A DNA stretch of 64,000 nucleotides, from positions 23,867-87,866 of the forward strand of contig JAJXYO010000064.1 in NCBI GenBank assembly GCA_021780495.1, read 5' to 3'. This document shows, piece by piece, positions 59,582 through 64,000 of the stretch. Position 1 is the first letter of the stretch, and every line of letters begins with the position of its first letter. This DNA comes from Deltaproteobacteria bacterium (GTDB taxonomy: Bacteria > Desulfobacterota > Desulfuromonadia > Geobacterales > Pseudopelobacteraceae). The notes beneath the pieces were generated by a model. The model saw nothing but the letters and a program-made list of their open reading frames with translations. It was not told the DNA's origin and did no database searches. The position numbers were made by a program, and so were the translations under genes.

Positions 59582-61288
59582 CTACGTTTCACGGATATCG
59601 GTGATGGTGCCGCCAAACAGGCGCAGCGCCTCGTTGATCACCGGATGTTCCGCGACCTCCTGCTTCAGTGTCTTCAGCCGCAGATCGAGATCACTCTTTT
59701 TTTTTTCGGCCAGCGACAGCGGCGAATCACCGGTCTCCGGGGTGATCGAGCGGATCTTGACCGTCGTTGCGCTGCCACTGAACTCCAGCGCCAAGGCCTG
59801 AATCTCCTTGACTGAATCAGCGTCCTGAGCCGATGTCAGATAATAACTGCCGCTCGGAAACCCGATCTCCATCAAGCCCGGCTCTAGCTTCAGCGGGCTG
59901 CCATGCTCCAGCACCGAGCCGATGGCCGGACGTTTCTCGACCGTGAAGGCTACGAATCGCTCCCAGTCGGAATGTGAACCATGTGGTTGCGCCTTCGGAA
60001 GCGGGGCTACAGAAACCTGTTCTGCAACCGTGACTGGCGGGCCTGCTCCCCGTTGAGGTTCCGGACGGACGGACGCGCCTTCTCCGGAGACAGCCGGACG
60101 GGCGGCATTCCAGGGGAGCGACGGCGTGTGGACCGCCCCGGTCTCCAGCAGCTTGATCTTTTCGATAAGTTCGTTGATCGGGATTACCGGCACGAGTATG
60201 GCCGCCTTCAGCAAGGCCATTTCCAGAATCAGACGCTGGAAGGAGGCGAAGGCCATCTCGCCATCGGCCTTGATCAGCAAGGTCAGGCGGCGCTGGATAT
60301 CCTGGGCCGAAAAACCGGCCGCCTGCTGACGCAACTCCTCCAGTTCGGCGTCGGCCAGGTCGAGGATCTCCTCCGGCTTCTTGACCGAACGGATCACCAG
60401 CAGATAGCGGAAATGCTCGATCAGATCCTGGCAGAACTGGCGCATGTTGTAACCGACGGTATCGACCCGCTTGATGCCTGCCAGAACGGCCTGGGTATCG
60501 CCCTTGAAGACCGCGGCCGAGATATCGGCCAGCAGGCGCGGGTCCACGGCGCCGATCAGCGTGACCACGTCCTCATCCGAGACGCTGCTGTCGCAGAAGG
60601 CCAGTACCTGGTCGAAGGCCGTCAGTGAGTCGCGCATGCTGCCGTCGCCCTTGCGGGCGATCAGGGCCAGGGCCGAGTCGCTGATGACGACCTGTTCCTT
60701 GTCGGCGATCTCCCGCAGCCGGACGATGATCTTGGCCACCGGGACTCGCTTGAAATCGAAGCGCTGGCAGCGGGAAAGTATGGTGATCGGGAGTTTGTGC
60801 GGTTCGGTGGTGGCAAAGATGAACTTGACGTGTTCCGGCGGCTCTTCCAGGGTCTTCAGCAGGGCGTTGAAGGCGTTGGTGGAGAGCATGTGGACTTCGT
60901 CGATAATGATGATCTTGTAGCGGCTGTGGGAGGGGAGGTACTTGATGCTGTCGCGCAGTTCGCGCACATCCTCCACGCCGTTGTTCGAGGCGCCGTCGAT
61001 CTCGAAGACATCGGTGGAGGTGCCTTTGGTGATCTCAAGGCACTGCGGGCAGACGTTGCAGGGTTCGTGGGTCACGCCTTGTTCGCAGTTGAGGGTCTTG
61101 GCCAGGATGCGGGCCGTGCTGGTCTTGCCGACACCCCGGGCGCCGGTGAACAGGAAGGCATGCGCCACCCGGCCCGAATCGATGGCGTTCTGCAGGGTGC
61201 GGCTGACATGTTCCTGCCCGGTCAGCTCCGAAAATGATTGGGGGCGGTATTTTCTGGCCAGGACTTCGTATGACGTGCCGTTGGACAA
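59582..61288 (-). CDS. dnaX: DNA polymerase III subunits gamma/tau
   Basis: This 568-residue clamp-loader ATPase has Walker A in FTGARGVGKTSTARI, the zinc finger CNVCPQCLEI with CEQGVTHEPC, Walker B (IIIIDEVHML) and sensor 1 (FIFATTEPHKL). The C-terminal region of about 200 residues is variable and ends with a short conserved part. It assembles the polymerase III holoenzyme. The SRP RNA gene lies just upstream, in the same direction. Confidence 0.96.
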   Translation of the reverse strand: MSNGTSYEVLARKYRPQSFSELTGQEHVSRTLQNAIDSGRVAHAFLFTGARGVGKTSTARILAKTLNCEQGVTHEPCNVCPQCLEITKGTSTDVFEIDGASNNGVEDVRELRDSIKYLPSHSRYKIIIIDEVHMLSTNAFNALLKTLEEPPEHVKFIFATTEPHKLPITILSRCQRFDFKRVPVAKIIVRLREIADKEQVVISDSALALIARKGDGSMRDSLTAFDQVLAFCDSSVSDEDVVTLIGAVDPRLLADISAAVFKGDTQAVLAGIKRVDTVGYNMRQFCQDLIEHFRYLLVIRSVKKPEEILDLADAELEELRQQAAGFSAQDIQRRLTLLIKADGEMAFASFQRLILEMALLKAAILVPVIPINELIEKIKLLETGAVHTPSLPWNAARPAVSGEGASVRPEPQRGAGPPVTVAEQVSVAPLPKAQPHGSHSDWERFVAFTVEKRPAIGSVLEHGSPLKLEPGLMEIGFPSGSYYLTSAQDADSVKEIQALALEFSGSATTVKIRSITPETGDSPLSLAEKKKSDLDLRLKTLKQEVAEHPVINEALRLFGGTITDIRET

Positions 61289-61395
61289 AGGATTGAACCT
61301 CGCAGGTCATCTGTTGCCCCCGCATGGAAGGATTTGGCAGAGGTGTACGTGGATATCGGACGAAAAAGGGTGATGAGCCTGTCATTGTAGTGCTT

Positions 61396-61521
61396 GCAGG
61401 CGCAGATGATAGCCGGGTTTACCCGCGGCACACGGCGGGGGCCGCTGCCGTTGCTTCCTTCCGGACCTGGCGGAGTTCACGGCCTGCCGTTGCGCGAGGC
61501 CCGGCTATCATCTCCGCCTGC
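61396..61521 (-). ncRNA. ffs: Signal recognition particle RNA (4.5S type)
   Basis: On the minus strand the conserved loop reads CAGGTCCGGAAGGAAGCAAC, matching the bacterial SRP core that binds Ffh. The ends GCAGGCGGAGATGATAGC and its complement at the other end (GCTATCATCTGCGCCTGC) pair to close a long hairpin. Length about 126 bases with the closing stem, so the mature ends are approximate. FtsY of the same pathway is at 4.5 kb. Confidence 0.93.
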
Positions 61522-61552
61522 AAGTAAAAGAACCGATGCCATACTTGATTTA

Positions 61553-61643
61553 TGGCGGAGAGAGAGGGATTCGAACCCTCGGTACGCTATTAACGTACAC
61601 ACGCTTTCCAGGCGTGCTCCTTCAACCGCTCGGACATCTCTCC
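61553..61643 (-). tRNA. tRNA-Ser(GGA)
   Basis: This 91-base class II tRNA has acceptor arms GGAGAGA and TCTCTCC, the anticodon loop CTGGAAA with anticodon GGA, a long variable arm (GTACG...CGTAC), the GGTTCGAATCC T arm, and CCA encoded at 61553-61555. GGA reads UCC and UCU Ser codons. Confidence 0.97.
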
Positions 61644-61756
61644 ACAAAATCGAATGGAAAATATAGTCGATGCCGATCCATTTGTCCAGCATTTCATAAT
61701 ATGCTTGGAAAAGGACCGGAGAAGGTTGTACAGTTTCGGCCGGGAGACCGTAATCG

Positions 61757-62503
61757 ATGAGGATAGGGATCATCACCGCCATGCCCGAGGAAACCCAGTC
61801 GGTTGCCAGGGCGGTCGGCGGGACAAAAAGAACGCTGCTGAACAAACTGGCGATCCGTCAAGGGCACCTGCCGGGGCACGAGATTGTGATTATTGAGGCC
61901 GGCATGGGCTTCAACAACGCCGCTGCTACAGCCCAAAAACTTGTCCATGCCGCACACCCGGATATGATTATCTCGGCCGGATTTTGCGGCGGAATTTCTG
62001 CCGGTCTTCAGGTGGGGGATATCGTGGTGGCCACGGGCCTGACCATCGTGTCTGAAAACGTACTCGAACAGGTACCGGTTGAAATCCTGGCAGCCAGCCG
62101 GAATTTTGTTGTCCGGCAGTCCGCCGAAGGCCGTCGGGTGTTCGCCGGGCTGTTCGCCAGTACGCCAACCATTATGCCAAAAAGCCGCCTGGCCGCCCTG
62201 TTGCCTGTGGATGTGCCATTTCCGGTGGTGGAAATGGAGAGTGCGGCCATAGCCATAGTCGCAGTGGAGAACGGGATCTCTTTCAGCGCTATTCGTGCCG
62301 TCAGCGACCCGTTTGATGAAGAGCTGGGGTTTTCCCTGGACGAATTCTGCGATGGGCGGATGCGGATCCGCATACCCCGTGTGCTGCTGACGATCGCCCG
62401 CAAGCCACACATCATCCCCCAGTTGATCCGCCTGGCGCGCAACAGCCGCGTCGCCGCCGCCAGTCTGTCACAGGCCGTCGAGCGGTTTCTGGCCGTTGTG
62501 TGA
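61757..62503 (+). CDS. Nucleoside phosphorylase-family protein (MTAN or futalosine-hydrolase type)
   Basis: This 248-residue protein starts MRIGIITAMPEETQSVARAV, like MTA/SAH nucleosidase, with the acidic pair in AMPEE. It has SAGFCGGISAGLQVGDIVVATG and the purine/ribose site VEMESAAIAIVA with RAVSDPFDEE. It could remove adenine from MTA/SAH, hydrolyse futalosine (MqnB) in menaquinone synthesis, or act in hopanoid side-chain assembly (HpnG). None can be chosen from sequence alone. It overlaps the convergent carotenoid-type gene by 36 bases. Confidence 0.72.
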   Translation: MRIGIITAMPEETQSVARAVGGTKRTLLNKLAIRQGHLPGHEIVIIEAGMGFNNAAATAQKLVHAAHPDMIISAGFCGGISAGLQVGDIVVATGLTIVSENVLEQVPVEILAASRNFVVRQSAEGRRVFAGLFASTPTIMPKSRLAALLPVDVPFPVVEMESAAIAIVAVENGISFSAIRAVSDPFDEELGFSLDEFCDGRMRIRIPRVLLTIARKPHIIPQLIRLARNSRVAAASLSQAVERFLAVV

Positions 62504-63343
62504 CGCCGTCCCTGCCGGAGACCAGGGGTAATCCCGGACATGTTCGCCGAACTCCTCCTTTGAATAGCGGTTCACCCTGCGTAGCGCCAGCATGACAATC
62601 ATCACAACCGGCAGCGTGTACATCAATACCCCCTCCAGGGCCAGGAATGGCTCCCCGATCCAGAGCGTTACCCCCCAATTGAAGAGCAGCACCGACAGAT
62701 AGAGCAGCGGTCCCAGCAGGGCACGAAAGGGAAGGTTGCAGACCCCCTTCGGGGCATCTGCGGTGCGGCGGGCGTCGATCAGTTGAAAGGCCCCCACCAG
62801 GAACAGGCTGGTCAGCAGCCAGCCCCCGTAGTTGGAGAGCGGCACACCGAAGTGGATACCCTGTTCGCGGTAGCCGTAGATCTGCCCCAGGAACCAGCGC
62901 CTACCTTGCAGCGCCACCGGGTCGATGACGATGTCCAGAAAGGTCTGCAGGAGGGCACCCAGGACCAGGGCTGCCAGCGAACGCCGGATGCGGCGGGTCT
63001 CCAGGGTAACCAGATTCCCGCGCCAGGCCTTCAGCGGCGAAAGAATGAAGAGGGCGGTAGCGTAGCTGCAGTAGGCCAGGAAGACGTAGGAAAGCGAGTC
63101 GAAGAACGGTACCCCCGCCACCCACAACTCCTGAAGCTTGGTGGTCTCGATGTAGTAATACCAGCCGTAGGGAAAACCGGTGTTGATCGAGAGCCACTCC
63201 GAGGCGAAGGCGATCAGGTAGCCGCAACCGGTAAAGGCCACTGTCCGCCGCCAGCCGACGTGTGGGACGCAGGACAGCAGGAAGGCCGCAAAGAAGGCGA
63301 ACACGTAGGGACGCATGGTGAGGGTGCCGATGAGGATGTCCAT
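62468..63343 (-). CDS. Carotenoid biosynthesis-type membrane protein (DUF422/CruF family)
   Basis: This 291-residue protein has about seven hydrophobic segments. SEWLSINTGFPYGWYYYIET, VPFFDSLSYVFLAYCSYA, DIVIDPVALQGRRWF and GVPLSNYGGWLLTS are typical of the DUF422 family that includes the CruF carotenoid 1',2'-hydratase. The His/Asp-rich hydratase core is not fully evident. No other carotenoid gene is adjacent. The start uses ATG 63343. Confidence 0.8.
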   Translation of the reverse strand: MDILIGTLTMRPYVFAFFAAFLLSCVPHVGWRRTVAFTGCGYLIAFASEWLSINTGFPYGWYYYIETTKLQELWVAGVPFFDSLSYVFLAYCSYATALFILSPLKAWRGNLVTLETRRIRRSLAALVLGALLQTFLDIVIDPVALQGRRWFLGQIYGYREQGIHFGVPLSNYGGWLLTSLFLVGAFQLIDARRTADAPKGVCNLPFRALLGPLLYLSVLLFNWGVTLWIGEPFLALEGVLMYTLPVVMIVMLALRRVNRYSKEEFGEHVRDYPWSPAGTASHNGQKPLDGL

Positions 63344-63391
63344 GAAAATAACACCTTTTGCGAGTTGATTTTGTTACGTTTTTGGTTGGAG

Positions 63392-63424
63392 CTTTATCAG
63401 ATGCTATCCGAAGTTATCCGCGTG
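63392..63424. repeat. 33-bp inverted repeat, left copy (overlaps GxxExxY 3' end)
   Basis: On the minus strand this reads CACGCGGATAAC at one end and CTGATAAAG at the other. About 27 of its 33 bases match the right copy at 63826-63858 in opposite orientation. It includes the GxxExxY stop codon, so the last residues TRITSDSI are encoded by the repeat. Confidence 0.75.
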
Positions 63425-63804
63425 AACCTGATTTTCGTTTCATTTCCAAGAACGACTCTTTTGAATTCAGGTTTCTTGCCGAAATTAAGCAACAACCCGA
63501 CTTCTTTATCAGTTGCCTTCAGGTAATTGGTCAGCTGAGCAAAATGCTCATTTCTCAGGGATTCAGCCGCTTTCAATTCAAGGATCACCAAACCATTAAC
63601 AATGATGTCTGCAAAATAATCGCCTACTTGAATGCCATCATAATAGACTTTTACGCTCTCCTGCTGAGTCACTGACAAGCCGATCTTCCTCAGTTCCACG
63701 GCCAGTGCATTTTCGTAGACCTTTTCAAGAAAACCGTTGCCGAGGATGTTGTATACATTGTAAAAGGCGCAGATAATTTGGTTGGTTAAGTCTTCATGCA
63801 GCAT
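63397..63804 (-). CDS. GxxExxY protein
   Basis: This 135-residue protein carries the family name motif in GNGFLEKVYENALAVEL, followed by VKVYYDGIQVGDYFADIIVNG, and a PD-(D/E)XK-like core (DIIVNGLVILELKA). LLLNFGKKPEFKRVVLG is typical of the C-terminus. The nuclease-like fold is known for the family; its activity is unclear. The gene lies between 33-bp inverted repeats. Confidence 0.9.
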   Translation of the reverse strand: MLHEDLTNQIICAFYNVYNILGNGFLEKVYENALAVELRKIGLSVTQQESVKVYYDGIQVGDYFADIIVNGLVILELKAAESLRNEHFAQLTNYLKATDKEVGLLLNFGKKPEFKRVVLGNETKIRFTRITSDSI

Positions 63805-64000
63805 ATAAACCTCCTGAAATCATTGCACGCGGATCAAATCTGATAACTTCTGATAAAGGCGGATAAATCTTTTAGATAGTGTCCATCCGGAAACCCCAGT
63901 TTGAGACGCACTGGATCTCCGGTCATTGTTGGTAGCCTCAGGTTTGTTACGTTTTAGCTACCAAGTAACCAGTTTTATCTGCTCTTTCTCAATTTCATGA
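63805..64000. other. Right-edge intergenic region
   Basis: No ORF is seen. It contains the right 33-bp repeat (63826-63858), and the rest is AT-rich with nothing recognised. A gene may start beyond the window. Confidence 0.5.
63826..63858. repeat. 33-bp inverted repeat, right copy
   Basis: It reads CACGCGGATCAA at one end and CTGATAAAG at the other on the plus strand. It matches the left copy at the 9-bp ends exactly and in 9 of the 15 middle bases. It lies just upstream of the GxxExxY start codon, which is at 63804. Confidence 0.75.

Overview
The window looks like a chromosomal segment of a Geobacter-type bacterium (Desulfuromonadia/Geobacterales, former Deltaproteobacteria). The reasons are the housekeeping order dnaX-ybaB-recR-pyruvate:ferredoxin oxidoreductase, smc-roadblock-ftsY and zapB-zapA-5-FCL-rny-ymdB-tyrS, an anaerobe's enzyme set (one-chain PFOR, flavodiiron protein), a UbiD/UbiA/UbiX trio and a GC-rich codon style. 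The genus assignment is inference; no 16S gene is present.

Layout. 0-0.3 kb: 3' end of a type I restriction hsdR. 0.5-6.2 kb: smc, a roadblock protein, ftsY and zapB/zapA-like division genes. 6.5-10.9 kb: 5-FCL, rny, ymdB, tyrS. 11-16 kb: Nramp transporter plus universal stress protein, a PhnP-like hydrolase and a large uncharacterised protein. 16-22 kb: a secreted M4 (thermolysin-like) protease and, divergently, a triple-GAF sigma54-type regulator. 22-30 kb: MFS transporter, histidine kinase, DksA/TraR protein, radA, and a HEAT/HD-GYP/HEAT group. 30-34.6 kb: flavodiiron protein and ubiD-ubiA-ubiX. 49.9-64 kb: glgA, transaldolase, YHS protein, folK, an endonuclease III-like gene, an epimerase, PFOR, recR, ybaB, dnaX, SRP RNA, tRNA-Ser(GGA), a nucleoside phosphorylase-family gene, a carotenoid-biosynthesis membrane protein and a GxxExxY gene flanked by inverted repeats.

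The centrepiece is 34.9-49.7 kb, an apparently complete but atypical lasso-peptide (RiPP) locus on the minus strand. A 50-residue ORF at 43528-43680 fits a class II lasso precursor: a leader with a WxxPxL motif, Thr at -2, then an 18-residue core GKHYNTSETGLHINGPAS with Gly1 and Glu8 placed for an 8-residue macrolactam ring and a C-terminal Ser. Around it lie the split B protein (PqqD-like B1 and Cys-protease B2), the asparagine-synthetase-like cyclase C, an ABC exporter D, and many tailoring candidates: HPr-kinase-like kinase, nucleotidyltransferase, two sulfotransferases, a methyltransferase, a formyltransferase, an ATP-grasp enzyme, a TPR protein and a spermidine-synthase-like protein. A tail-collar protein and a DUF6916-like gene sit in the middle.

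Five copies of a roughly 83-149 bp imperfect palindromic repeat (arms around TTATCCACAGATTACAC) occur only inside this cluster; one supplies the stop codon and last residues of the cyclase gene. A nested hairpin of 62 bp lies at the border between the cluster and ubiD.
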